This document shows positions 25,574-33,951 of a DNA stretch of 64,000 bases, one piece after another (the first letter of the stretch is position 1; each line of letters begins with the position of its first letter). The DNA lies in the NCBI RefSeq assembly GCF_008271365.1, contig NZ_CP043430.1, positions 2,294,001-2,358,000 on the forward strand, given 5' to 3'. Source of the DNA: Microbacterium sp. 1S1. GTDB lineage: Bacteria; Actinomycetota; Actinomycetes; Actinomycetales; Microbacteriaceae. Under the pieces are notes generated by a model. The model worked only from the letters and a program-made list of their open reading frames with translations, did no database searches and was not told the origin of the DNA. The position numbers were made by a program, and so were the translations under genes.

Positions 25574-25843
25574 ATGGCACTGGAAGCAGACGTCAAGAAG
25601 GCGATCATCGAAGAGTACGCGACGCACCCCGGTGACACCGGATCCCCCGAGGTGCAGGCCGCGATGCTGACGCAGCGCATCAAGGACCTCACCGAGCACC
25701 TGAAGGAGCACAAGCACGACCACCACTCGCGTCGTGGTCTGTTCCTGCTCGTCGGTCAGCGCCGTCGTCTGCTCGGCTACCTCCAGAGCGTCGACATCGA
25801 GCGTTACCGCTCGCTGATCGCGCGCCTTGGTCTTCGCCGATAA
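25574..25843 (+). CDS. rpsO: 30S ribosomal protein S15
   Basis: 89 residues, the standard size for S15, which binds helices 20-22 of 16S rRNA. The family blocks are [37 protein letters not shown] and [12 protein letters not shown], with the conserved [14 protein letters not shown]-terminus. Start ATG 25574 follows AGAGAGGGGATC. In most bacteria pnp is the next gene; here pnp lies 17 kb downstream, and a strong terminator directly after rpsO makes it monocistronic. Confidence 0.98.
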   Translation: MALEADVKKAIIEEYATHPGDTGSPEVQAAMLTQRIKDLTEHLKEHKHDHHSRRGLFLLVGQRRRLLGYLQSVDIERYRSLIARLGLRR

Positions 25844-25885
25844 GGCACCACGGACCCAGCGTTCAATCGCGCAAAACATTCTTGA

Positions 25886-25916
25886 GAAGGCCGCCCCACG
25901 GTGTGGGGCGGCCTTC
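25886..25916. terminator. Terminator after rpsO
   Basis: GAAGGCCGCCCCAC (25886-25899), loop GGT, exact complement (25903-25916). It is also placed to terminate the convergent 2OG oxygenase gene. Confidence 0.88.
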
Positions 25917-25942
25917 GTCATGTCCGGGCTTCGCGGCGCGTG

Positions 25943-26947
25943 TCACACGGTCGTCTGCACCAGGTCGGGGTGGTGGATGGCCGCCACGTCCGGGTGCGCG
26001 CGCAGCCGGGACTTCATGGCGTTCTCGCCGTAGGTCGCGTGGATCGGATTGCTCGGGTCCTCGGTGACTCCGGTCGCCTCCGCGGCGAGGTCGGCGGGGA
26101 GCTCGAGCAGCGGGAGCTGCTGATCGAGCGCCGGGTTGAAGAAGAACGGGATCGAGATGCGCTCCTCCGGCGCCCGCGGAGAGATCACCCGGTGGTTCGT
26201 GGCCTTGAGGTATCCGCCGGTGGCGTACTCCAGCAGTTCGCCGATGTTCACGACGAAGGCGCCGGGCACCGGGGGAGCGTCGACCCAGGTTCCGTCGCGC
26301 TCGACCTGCAACCCGCCCTTGCCGGGCTCGACCCAGAGCAGCGTCAGCACGCCGGAGTCCTTGTGTGCGCCCACGCCCTGCTGGGGTTCCGGCTCGTTCG
26401 TGCCCGGGTAGCGCACGATCTTGATCAGGGTAGACGGATCACGGAACGGCTCGTCGAAGTAGGTCTCCTCCGCCCCGAGGGTGAGCGCCCAGGCGCGGAG
26501 GAGCTTGCGGGCCACCTCCGTCAGGGTGTCGTGCCACTCCGTGACGACCGCCTTCAGCTCCGGCTGGGCGGCGGGCCAGAGGTTCGGGCCGATGAGCCGA
26601 TTGAACGCGGGCCCCCCTTCGACCGGCTCGCGCTCGGGACCGATGTCGATCTGCTCTCGCCAGTCGACCTTGCCCTGCGTGCGCTCTCCGCCGATCCGCG
26701 TGTAGCCGCGGAAGTGCGGGCTGTTGACGTTCTCGATCGCGAGCTTGTCCTCTTCCGGGAGCGCGAAGAAGTCCCGGGCCGCCTGGTGCAGTCGAGCCTC
26801 CAGCTCGGGGGAGATGCCTGTGCCTGTCAGATAGAAGAAGCCGACGTCGTGGGTGGCCGCGCGGAGATCGTCGCGGAAGCGCGCCGCGGCCTCGGGGCCG
26901 TCGTCGAGCTGGGACAGGTCGAGGATGGGGAGCGAGAGTTCAGCCAT
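25943..26947 (-). CDS. Isopenicillin-N-synthase-like 2OG-Fe(II) oxygenase
   Basis: 334 residues of the non-haem iron, 2-oxoglutarate-dependent dioxygenase fold. The N-terminal DIOX_N-like region has LPILDLSQL and THDVGFFYLTGTGI. The iron site is GAHKDSG (His and Asp about residues 194-196) and the distal His in ATNHRVI; the oxoglutarate-binding RxS is RISIPFF. The substrate is unknown; plant and bacterial relatives hydroxylate or desaturate small molecules. It stands alone next to the efe iron uptake operon but transcribed away from it. ATG 26947 follows TAGCCT by 6 nt. Confidence 0.9.
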   Translation of the reverse strand: MAELSLPILDLSQLDDGPEAAARFRDDLRAATHDVGFFYLTGTGISPELEARLHQAARDFFALPEEDKLAIENVNSPHFRGYTRIGGERTQGKVDWREQIDIGPEREPVEGGPAFNRLIGPNLWPAAQPELKAVVTEWHDTLTEVARKLLRAWALTLGAEETYFDEPFRDPSTLIKIVRYPGTNEPEPQQGVGAHKDSGVLTLLWVEPGKGGLQVERDGTWVDAPPVPGAFVVNIGELLEYATGGYLKATNHRVISPRAPEERISIPFFFNPALDQQLPLLELPADLAAEATGVTEDPSNPIHATYGENAMKSRLRAHPDVAAIHHPDLVQTTV

Positions 26948-26959
26948 GGACCGAGGCTA
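26948..26959 (-). promoter_or_regulatory. Leaderless-type promoter of the 2OG oxygenase
   Basis: Minus strand TAGCCT (26959-26954), CGGTCC, ATG 26947. Confidence 0.6.
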
Positions 26960-27041
26960 TGTCCGGATGAGACGGGGGAGATGCTCTGTTGCACTCCATT
27001 ACTTCCGCCCCTTCCTGTCGGAGCACGGGTGATGGCAGTGC

Positions 27042-27071
27042 TAGAGTCTCGTTGGTAAGGGATGCCTTACC
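27042..27071 (+). promoter_or_regulatory. efeUOB promoter with metalloregulator-like operator
   Basis: TAGAGT (27042-27047) is followed at the expected transcript start by the inverted repeat GGTAAGG-GATG-CCTTACC (27054-27071). The half-site CCTTACC is close to the CCTAACC half of DtxR/IdeR iron boxes. Position over the start site fits repression under iron-replete conditions; the regulator is inferred. Confidence 0.6.
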
Positions 27072-27089
27072 TCAGTTGCCTTCCAGAGA

Positions 27090-28034
27090 GTGTCTCCCGT
27101 GCTCGCCACCTTCCTCATCGGACTCCGCGAGGGTCTCGAAGCCGCGCTCGTCGTCGGCATCCTCGTCGCCTACCTTCGCCGCCTGGGTCGGCGTGACGCG
27201 CTGCCGAAGATGGGGGCGGGCGTCGCGCTCGCGATCGCTCTCGCCCTCGGTATCGGCGCGATCCTGACGTTCGGCGCCTACGAGCTGACCTTCCAGGCGC
27301 AGGAGCTGATCGGCGGCGGGCTCTCTCTGCTGGCGGTCGCGATGGTGACGTGGATGATCTTCTGGATGCAGCGTGCCGGCCGCACCATGAAGGCGACTCT
27401 GGAGAGCGGAGTCGATCGCGCGCTGACCATCGGCGGCCTCTGGGCGCTCATCGCCATCGGGTTCGTCTCCGTCGCCCGCGAGGGGATCGAGACGACCCTC
27501 CTGCTGTGGTCCATGGTCCAGTCCTTCGGGGACGCGCCGACCGCGCTGCTCGGCGCCCTCCTCGGCCTCTCCGTCGCCGTGGTCCTCGGCTGGCTGATCT
27601 CCCGCGGGGCGCTGCGTCTCGACCTGCGGCGCTTCTTCGCCTGGACCGGAGGGTTCCTCGTGGTCGTCGCGGCCGGCGTCCTCGCGTACGCCGTGATGGA
27701 CCTGCAGGAGGCCGGCGTCCTCCCCGGTCCGTTCACGGCGGCGGCACCCCAGGACCCCGTCACGGGGGCGGTCGCCGTCGGCGGAGCGGCATTCCCGTTC
27801 GGCTGGGCGTTCGACGTGTCGGACGCTATCGCTCCCGGCGGCGCACTGGCCTCCGTCCTGCAGGCCACGGTCGGCTTCATGCCCGCCATGACCTGGCTGC
27901 AGGTGCTCGCTTGGAGCCTCTACATCCTCGTCGTCGGCGGGCTCTACCTCCGGGGCCTCCGCTCGGCACGCCCCTCCACGCGCGGCGCCTCCGCCGCCCC
28001 GAGTTCCTCCCTCACACAGCAAGGAGCAGCATGA
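27090..28034 (+). CDS. efeU: Iron permease EfeU (FTR1 family)
   Basis: Inner-membrane iron channel/permease of the Efe system, 314 residues with seven membrane helices. Two REXXE iron-ligand motifs are visible: REGLEA (residues 13-18) in helix one and REGIETT in helix four. Start GTG 27090 (GTG TCT CCC GTG) is preceded by an AGAG purine stretch. The stop overlaps the efeO ATG. First gene of efeU-efeO-efeB, behind a candidate iron box. The C-terminal 20 residues are a Ser/Ala-rich cytosolic tail. Confidence 0.95.
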   Translation: MSPVLATFLIGLREGLEAALVVGILVAYLRRLGRRDALPKMGAGVALAIALALGIGAILTFGAYELTFQAQELIGGGLSLLAVAMVTWMIFWMQRAGRTMKATLESGVDRALTIGGLWALIAIGFVSVAREGIETTLLLWSMVQSFGDAPTALLGALLGLSVAVVLGWLISRGALRLDLRRFFAWTGGFLVVVAAGVLAYAVMDLQEAGVLPGPFTAAAPQDPVTGAVAVGGAAFPFGWAFDVSDAIAPGGALASVLQATVGFMPAMTWLQVLAWSLYILVVGGLYLRGLRSARPSTRGASAAPSSSLTQQGAA

Positions 28035-29263
28035 TCACCTCGCACCGGGTCCTCGCCGCGGCAGCCGCCGCAGGCACCGCCGCCCTCCTCCTCAGCGGCT
28101 GCGTCGCGAAGAGCGACGCGCAGGCCGCAGCGGCTTTCGACGTCTCGTCCACCGACAGCGACTGCAGTGTCTCGGGCTCGACCGCGAAGAGCGGGACGCT
28201 GACTTTCGACGTGACGAACGACACCGACCAGGTGTCCGAGTTCTATCTGCTGGCCGAGGACGGCCTGCGCATCGTCGGCGAGGTGGAGAACATCGCTCCG
28301 GCGGCCTCTCGCACGTTGACCGTCGTCGCCCAGCCGGGCGAGTACTTCACGCTCTGCAAGCCGGGCATGGTCGGGGACGGAGTCGGCCGAGCCTCCTTCA
28401 CCGTGACCGGGGACCGGGTGGCGGTGGACGGTCCCGATGCCGAGCAGAAGCAGAACGCGGTCGAGCTCTACGGAGCCTTCGTGAAGGACCAGGTCGGGCA
28501 GCTCGTGCCGGCCGTCGAGGAACTCGTGGCCGCCTACGAGGCCGGCGACGACGAGAGCGCCCGGGCCCTCTTCCCGCAGACCAGGGCGTTCTACGAGCGC
28601 ATCGAGCCGGTCGCCGAGGCGCTCGGCGACCTGGACCCGCGCATCGACTACCGTGAGGTCGACGCGGTCGCCGAGGGATTGGACTGGACGGGCTTCCACC
28701 GCATCGAGAAGGACCTCTGGGTGCCGGCGAAGGACGCGCTGAACGCCGACGGGGAGACGCCGGCGTGGCAGGACTGGGCGCCGTCCACGCCCGCGGAGCG
28801 CGCCGACTACGGCGACCTGCTGCTGGCCGACGTGCAGGAGCTGTACGACTACGTGCACTCGGACGACTTCACCGCCGCGCTGGACGACCAGGGCATCGGC
28901 GGCATCTCCAACGGGTCGATCGCGCTACTCGACGAGGTGGCGACCGGCAAGATCTCCGGCGAGGAGGACTGGTGGTCCGGCACGGACCTCTACGACTTCG
29001 CGGCGAACGTCGAGGGCTCGAAGATGGCCTTCTCCCTCGTGCAGGATTTCGCCGCGGCGCAGGGCGACGACGGTGAGGCCCTCGTCTCCGAGATCGAGAC
29101 GGGCTACGCGGCTCTCGAGGAATCCCTCGCCACGCATGGCTCGCTCGCCGACGGGTTCGTCGGCTACAGCGAGCTGACCGAGGCCGACAAGCGCGAGTTC
29201 ACCGACCTCATCAACGCCCTCGCCGAGCCGCTCTCGCAGCTCACCGGCACGGTGCTCGACTGA
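28031..29263 (+). CDS. efeO: EfeO, imelysin-domain iron-uptake lipoprotein
   Basis: Extracytoplasmic component of the Efe iron importer, 410 residues. A lipoprotein signal ends in LLLSGC with Cys24. A cupredoxin-like domain (about 40-135) with the Cys pair in SDCSV and FTLCKPGM is followed by the M75 imelysin domain (about 150-400), which contains the HRIEKDLW (HxxE) motif. The architecture cupredoxin plus M75 is that of E. coli EfeO. ATG 28031 overlaps the efeU stop by 4 nt and follows AAGGAGCAGC. Confidence 0.95.
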   Translation: MITSHRVLAAAAAAGTAALLLSGCVAKSDAQAAAAFDVSSTDSDCSVSGSTAKSGTLTFDVTNDTDQVSEFYLLAEDGLRIVGEVENIAPAASRTLTVVAQPGEYFTLCKPGMVGDGVGRASFTVTGDRVAVDGPDAEQKQNAVELYGAFVKDQVGQLVPAVEELVAAYEAGDDESARALFPQTRAFYERIEPVAEALGDLDPRIDYREVDAVAEGLDWTGFHRIEKDLWVPAKDALNADGETPAWQDWAPSTPAERADYGDLLLADVQELYDYVHSDDFTAALDDQGIGGISNGSIALLDEVATGKISGEEDWWSGTDLYDFAANVEGSKMAFSLVQDFAAAQGDDGEALVSEIETGYAALEESLATHGSLADGFVGYSELTEADKREFTDLINALAEPLSQLTGTVLD

Positions 29264-29282
29264 CGCCGCCGCACAGGAGGGT

Positions 29283-30593
29283 ATGGACGTGAATGAATCG
29301 GAAGCGGGTGCCCCGGAGGCATCCGCGACGTCGGCAGGCGCCTCCTCCGGGGGCGGTCTCAGCCGGCGCGGGCTGCTGGGACTCGCCGTCGGCGGCGGCG
29401 TCGCGGGCCTGGCCGTCGGCATGGGCGCCGGACTGTCCGGCGGGGTCGCGCTCGGTCGGGCGCGGGCTGCGGAGGACGCGGACTCGCGGTACGAGTTCTT
29501 CGGCGCGCACCAGGCCGGGATCACGACGCCCGTGCAGGACCACCTGCATTTCGCCAGCTTCGACATGATGCCCCGCACGGACCGGGATGACCTCGTCTCG
29601 CTTCTGCAGGACTGGTCGTACGCCGCGGCGCGGATGACGCAGGGACTCGAAGTGAGTGCGAGCGGCGCGGTGAACGGCCCCGCCGAGGCGCCCCCGGACG
29701 ACACGGGGGAGGCACTGGGCCTCCCCGCGGCCGGCCTCACCCTCACCTTCGGCTTCGGCCCGGGGCTGTTCGAGAACGAGGACGGAGACCGCTACGGCCT
29801 CGCGGCGCGACGGCCGACCGGTCTCGACCGTCTGCCCGCCTTCCTCGGCGACGACCTCGACCCCGATGCTTCGCACGGCGACCTGTGCGTCCAGGCCTGT
29901 GCCGACGACCCTCAGGTCGCGGTGCACGCGATCAGGAATCTCAGTCGCATCGCGTTCGGACGGGCGCGCCTTCGCTGGTCGCAGCTCGGCTTCGGCAAGA
30001 CGTCCCGGACGACAGCCGCCCAGGCCACCCCGCGCAACCTCTTCGGGTTCAAGGACGGGACCGCCAACATCCTCGCCGACGACACCGCGGCGCTTGCCGA
30101 CCACGTCTGGGTGTCGAGCGACGACGAGCCGGCATGGATGGCCGGTGGCTCCTACCTCGTCGCCCGGAAGATCGCCATGCTGATCGAGACCTGGGACCGT
30201 GTGCGCCTCGCGGAGCAGGACACGATCATCGGACGGGACAAAGGTGCCGGCGCACCGCTCTCCGGTGGAGACGAGTTCACGGCGCCGGACTTCCAGGGCA
30301 CGGCGATCGATGCGAACAGCCATCTCCGGCTGGCTCACCCGGAACAGAACGCCGGCATCCGGATCCTGCGTCGCGGCTACAACTACGTCGACGGCAACAA
30401 CGCCCTGGGGCGACTGGACGCCGGGCTGTTCTTCCTGTCGTATCAGCGCGATCCCGCCCAGTTCATCACGCTGCAGCGTCGCCTGTCGACGGACCGTCTG
30501 AACGAGTACATCCGGCACGTCGGGTCGGGGATCTGGGCGATCCCGCGGGGAGCCCGACCCGGGTCGTACGTCGGTGCGGAGCTTTTCGCCTGA
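29283..30593 (+). CDS. efeB: EfeB, Tat-exported dye-decolourising haem peroxidase
   Basis: DyP-type peroxidase, 436 residues, exported folded: the Tat signal has SRRGLLG at residues 27-33 followed by a Gly/Val-rich hydrophobic stretch. The DyP signature GFKDGTAN is about residue 255, with the distal Asp; the proximal haem His is expected in the C-terminal half (SHLRLAHPEQN). It acts in the Efe system, oxidising ferrous iron or handling haem. It starts 19 nt after efeO behind AGGAGGGT. The gene ends 8 bp from a convergent hydrolase gene without an obvious strong hairpin. Confidence 0.95.
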   Translation: MDVNESEAGAPEASATSAGASSGGGLSRRGLLGLAVGGGVAGLAVGMGAGLSGGVALGRARAAEDADSRYEFFGAHQAGITTPVQDHLHFASFDMMPRTDRDDLVSLLQDWSYAAARMTQGLEVSASGAVNGPAEAPPDDTGEALGLPAAGLTLTFGFGPGLFENEDGDRYGLAARRPTGLDRLPAFLGDDLDPDASHGDLCVQACADDPQVAVHAIRNLSRIAFGRARLRWSQLGFGKTSRTTAAQATPRNLFGFKDGTANILADDTAALADHVWVSSDDEPAWMAGGSYLVARKIAMLIETWDRVRLAEQDTIIGRDKGAGAPLSGGDEFTAPDFQGTAIDANSHLRLAHPEQNAGIRILRRGYNYVDGNNALGRLDAGLFFLSYQRDPAQFITLQRRLSTDRLNEYIRHVGSGIWAIPRGARPGSYVGAELFA

Positions 30594-30600
30594 CCGGCTC

Positions 30601-31497
30601 TCAGGCCGCTGCCGTGTCCTCCAGCACCCCGACGGCGGCCGCGGCGAAGGCGTCCGCTCCGGCATGGTCGTGCGCGGTGACGGTCACCACCGCGTCGTCC
30701 AGGAAGAGCAGGAGCTGGCCGTGGGCGCCGTGCAACCGCCAGGCACGCCCCGGACCATGCCAGCCCGCGAGGGCATAGCGGTCGTAGCCAGGGTGGACGC
30801 CCGCGACCACGGGGTCCTCATGCATGGCCGCGATCCACGCCGGGGAGACGAGCCTGCGTCCTTCCCACGAGCCGCGATCGCGGATCAGTCGGCCGATGCG
30901 CGCGATCTCCCTCGTCCGGAGGGGCAGCCCACCGCCGGCCTCGATGCGGCCGTTCGGGCACCGGGACCAGGTCACGTCCTCGATGCCGAGAGGGCCGAAG
31001 AGACGCGCTGAGAGGTAATCGCCGACGTCGCCGACGCGGGTTCCGAGGGCTGTCATCGCGGTGTAGGTGCTGGCGTTGGAGTACTGGAACACGCGCCCGC
31101 GTGACGGTCGTCGCAGGAACTCCCGCGCGAGGTCCGGCCAGTCCGTCATCAGCGTCTCGGACCACGGGAGGTCGATGCCGCTGGACATCGACAGCAGATG
31201 ACGCAGGGTGACCCGCTCGACGCCTTCGCCGAGCTCGTGGTCGGGGAGAAGCTTCGACACCGTGTCGTCGGGACGGATCAGGCCCTCGTCCACGGCCATG
31301 CCGACGGCCAGCACGCACACCCCTTTCGCGATCGAGTGCACGTCCTCGCGCACATCGGGCGTCCAGCGGTGGTCGGCGGTGTCGTCGCCGATGCGCACAT
31401 GCAGACCGTGGGCCGCGAAGCCCTGGGCGGCCGCGATGCCGACGAGTCGATCCCGAACAGCCGCCGCCGTGCCGGCGGCCCGGTACCGCGGCGTCAC
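30601..31497 (-). CDS. Serine hydrolase of the beta-lactamase/class C family
   Basis: 298 residues of the penicillin-binding/beta-lactamase fold. SIAK (Ser55-x-x-Lys58) is the nucleophile motif and YSN the second motif. The third motif, KTG in beta-lactamases, appears to be HGAHG here, as in esterase or peptidase-like members. No signal peptide is apparent, so it is probably cytosolic, which argues against a resistance role. GTG 31497 overlaps the stop of the upstream acyltransferase gene (GTGA), so the pair is co-translated and may act on the same glycan or lipid; that link is inferred. Confidence 0.82.
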   Translation of the reverse strand: MTPRYRAAGTAAAVRDRLVGIAAAQGFAAHGLHVRIGDDTADHRWTPDVREDVHSIAKGVCVLAVGMAVDEGLIRPDDTVSKLLPDHELGEGVERVTLRHLLSMSSGIDLPWSETLMTDWPDLAREFLRRPSRGRVFQYSNASTYTAMTALGTRVGDVGDYLSARLFGPLGIEDVTWSRCPNGRIEAGGGLPLRTREIARIGRLIRDRGSWEGRRLVSPAWIAAMHEDPVVAGVHPGYDRYALAGWHGPGRAWRLHGAHGQLLLFLDDAVVTVTAHDHAGADAFAAAAVGVLEDTAAA

Positions 31498-32612
31498 CGC
31501 GGACGCCGGGAGCCGGTCGGGTCGTTGCGGCGACCCTCACGCGACGCGAGCTCGGGGTCGGCGAAGAGCCACCGCGGTCGCGGCTCCACGAGCGGGCGGA
31601 ACACACGTCGCACCGGTGCCGTCGCGAGCAGCAGCGCGAGGACGACGGAGAGCGCCGTGACGAGGGGGAGCCAGAACCAGGTGGGCTCCAGGTCGCGCAG
31701 CACGCCGCTCTCCCGGAACGGGTACAGCACGAACGAATGCAGGAGATAGACGTACATCGTGTACTGGCCGAACGTCGTCCACCAGTAGGACCCGCGGGGA
31801 ATCAGCGCGAAGAACGCGGCGCAGAGCAGGACCGCGAGGAGCATCAGCGCGATGCGGATGCCGCCGGCCCACCACTGGTCGCCCACGAGGTCGGAGTAGG
31901 AGTCCTCGTAGAAAAGCCAGTGGCGCAGGTCGGTGGCCTGCCAGACCGGCAGCCAGTTCCACGCGGCCCAGCCGGCCGCAGCGAGGACGGCGACGGCGGC
32001 GACCCGCGCCCACCACGGGCGGAGGTCGAGGAGGTGGAGCCGGTCCACGACGTCGCGCTCCCGCAACCACCAGCCGAGAGCGAAGAACGGCAGCAGGCCG
32101 AGAGTGCGGGAGAGCGAGAAGGTGCTGTCGACGTTCGGGAGGTAGCCGGCGCCGACGGAGATCACGATCGTCCACAGCAGCGGCCAGCGCAGGAGGGCGA
32201 GGTAGGGGAGGACGAGCCGGAAGATCCCGAGGGCGAGGAGGAACCAGAGCGTCCAGCTCGGCTGGGTGGGGTTCGGCGTCGCCTCGCCTTCCACGAGCCA
32301 CTTGGTGAGCGTCCACAGCGTCTCGAAGATGACGTAGGGGAGGATGATGTCGGTGATCACCCGGGCCATCTGCGTGCGTGTCGGTGAGCCGGATTTGGAG
32401 AAGTACCCGGAGATGATCGCGAACGCCGGCATGTGGAAGGCGTAGAGGGCCAGGTAGAACGCGAACGCGATGTCCGAGTCATAGATGAGGCGCTGGATCG
32501 CATGGCCCAGCACCACGAGAACGATGCAGGCATACCGCGCGTTGTCCCAGAAGGGGACGCGTCGTCGTCTACGGGTGACGGGCCCCGTCGTCCCGACTCC
32601 GGTGGTGCTCAT
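31494..32612 (-). CDS. Membrane acyltransferase, family 3
   Basis: 372 residues with about ten membrane helices, typical of acyltransferase-3/OafA-like proteins that O-acylate cell-surface sugars. The N-terminus FWDNARYACIVLVVLGHAIQ has the DNAR and GHA motifs with the conserved His; AFHMPAFAIISGYF follows, with the ISGYFS signature. It lacks a C-terminal SGNH domain. The last 40 residues are Arg-rich and cytosolic. Upstream gene of a two-gene operon with the serine hydrolase. ATG 32612 follows TAGCCT by 6 nt. Shares its intergenic region with the divergent monooxygenase. Confidence 0.88.
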   Translation of the reverse strand: MSTTGVGTTGPVTRRRRRVPFWDNARYACIVLVVLGHAIQRLIYDSDIAFAFYLALYAFHMPAFAIISGYFSKSGSPTRTQMARVITDIILPYVIFETLWTLTKWLVEGEATPNPTQPSWTLWFLLALGIFRLVLPYLALLRWPLLWTIVISVGAGYLPNVDSTFSLSRTLGLLPFFALGWWLRERDVVDRLHLLDLRPWWARVAAVAVLAAAGWAAWNWLPVWQATDLRHWLFYEDSYSDLVGDQWWAGGIRIALMLLAVLLCAAFFALIPRGSYWWTTFGQYTMYVYLLHSFVLYPFRESGVLRDLEPTWFWLPLVTALSVVLALLLATAPVRRVFRPLVEPRPRWLFADPELASREGRRNDPTGSRRPR

Positions 32613-32624
32613 TCTCCGAGGCTA
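32613..32624 (-). promoter_or_regulatory. Leaderless-type promoter of the acyltransferase
   Basis: Minus strand TAGCCT (32624-32619), CGGAGA, ATG 32612. Confidence 0.6.
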
Positions 32625-32642
32625 CCGGCCGGGAATAAAGTT

Positions 32643-32696
32643 GCCCTGCACGCGTTGACCCAATTACATTCAAATGAATAGAACCGGATGCAGGGC
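32643..32696 (+). promoter_or_regulatory. Promoter and nested operators of the monooxygenase operon
   Basis: TTGACC (-35, 32655-32660) and TAGAAC (-10, 32679-32684) are 18 nt apart. ATTCAAATGAAT (32668-32679), with ATTCA/TGAAT arms, fills the spacer and touches the -10, as MarR-type operators do. An outer inverted repeat, GCCCTGCA (32643-32650) and TGCAGGGC (32689-32696), brackets the whole promoter. Confidence 0.6.
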
Positions 32697-32723
32697 ACTC
32701 GATTCGGAGAACACGGAGCAATC

Positions 32724-33950
32724 ATGAGCGAGCAGTCAGGCGCGCAGGCGATGCAGTTCGGCATCATGTCGGTCAGCGACATCACCCGCGACCCCACCAC
32801 GGGAGTCACCCCCAGCGAGCAGGAGCGGATCAAGGCGACGCTGGCCATCGCCACGCACGCGGAGGAGGTCGGACTCGATGTCTTCGCGATCGGCGAGCAT
32901 CACAACCCGCCGTTCTGGTCCTCCAGCCCCACCACGTTCCTCGCCGCCCTCGCCGCGCAGACGGAGCGCCTCATCGTCTCCACCTCAACGACGCTGATCA
33001 CGACGAACGACCCCGTCCGCATCGCGGAGGAGTACGCGATGCTCCAGCACGTCTCGGACGGTCGCATGGACCTCATGCTCGGCCGCGGCAACACCGGACC
33101 GGTGTACCCGTGGTTCGGGCAGGACATCCGTCAGGGGCTCCCGCTCGCGATCGAGAACTACGCACTCCTGCACAAGCTGTGGCGCGAGGACGTCGTCGAC
33201 TGGGAGGGCAAGTTCCGCACGCCGCTGCAGGGCTTCACCTCCACCCCGCGTCCGCTCGACGGCATCGCCCCGTTCGTATGGCACGGTTCCATCCGGACCC
33301 CGGAGATCGCGGAGCAGGCGGCCTACTACGGCGACGGCTTCTTCGCGAACAACATCTTCTGGCCGAAGGAGCACTACCAGCGGCTCATCGAGCTGTACCG
33401 TCAGCGCTTCGAGCACTACGGACACGGCACGCGGGAGCAGGCGATCGTCGGTCTCGGCGGACAGGTCTTCATGGCAGCGAAGTCGCAGGACGCGGTGAAC
33501 CAGTTCCGTCCGTACTTCGACAACGCCCCGGTCTACGGCCACGGCCCCAGCATGGAGGACTTCACGGAGATGACCCCGCTCACGGTGGGCTCTCCGCAGC
33601 AGGTGATCGACCGCTACGCAGCGATGCGCGAGCACTACGGCGACTACCAGCGCCAGCTGTTCCTCATCGACCACGCCGGCCTTCCGCTGAAGACGGTCCT
33701 CGAGCAGCTCGACATCCTCGGATCCGAGGTCGTGCCGGTGCTGCGCAAGGAGCTGGCGAAGGACCGCCCCGCGGCGGTGCCGGACGCCCCGACGCACGCC
33801 GCGCGGGTGAAGGCGACTTACGGCGACGGACCCACGCGGCAGGCGCGTCCCGGTGCGAACCGGGGCGACAACCTCACCGCGGACTCGCCTTACGAGGACA
33901 CCCCGGCTCCCGCGGGTGCCGCGTTCGGACTCGGCCGGAAGGGGGCGTGA
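32724..33950 (+). CDS. Luciferase-like FMN-dependent monooxygenase (CE1758 type)
   Basis: 408 residues of the bacterial luciferase TIM-barrel fold. Family features: QFGIMSVSD at strand one, FAIGEHHNPPF (the GEHH region), RLIVSTSTTLITTNDP, and DLMLGRGNTGPVYPWFGQD. The next gene is an FMN reductase one nucleotide downstream, giving a two-component flavin monooxygenase as in the CE1758/CE1759 pairs of corynebacteria. The substrate is unknown. The C-terminal 60 residues are disordered-looking. The promoter carries a MarR-like operator, so induction by a small molecule is plausible. Confidence 0.9.
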   Translation: MSEQSGAQAMQFGIMSVSDITRDPTTGVTPSEQERIKATLAIATHAEEVGLDVFAIGEHHNPPFWSSSPTTFLAALAAQTERLIVSTSTTLITTNDPVRIAEEYAMLQHVSDGRMDLMLGRGNTGPVYPWFGQDIRQGLPLAIENYALLHKLWREDVVDWEGKFRTPLQGFTSTPRPLDGIAPFVWHGSIRTPEIAEQAAYYGDGFFANNIFWPKEHYQRLIELYRQRFEHYGHGTREQAIVGLGGQVFMAAKSQDAVNQFRPYFDNAPVYGHGPSMEDFTEMTPLTVGSPQQVIDRYAAMREHYGDYQRQLFLIDHAGLPLKTVLEQLDILGSEVVPVLRKELAKDRPAAVPDAPTHAARVKATYGDGPTRQARPGANRGDNLTADSPYEDTPAPAGAAFGLGRKGA

Positions 33951-33951
33951 C

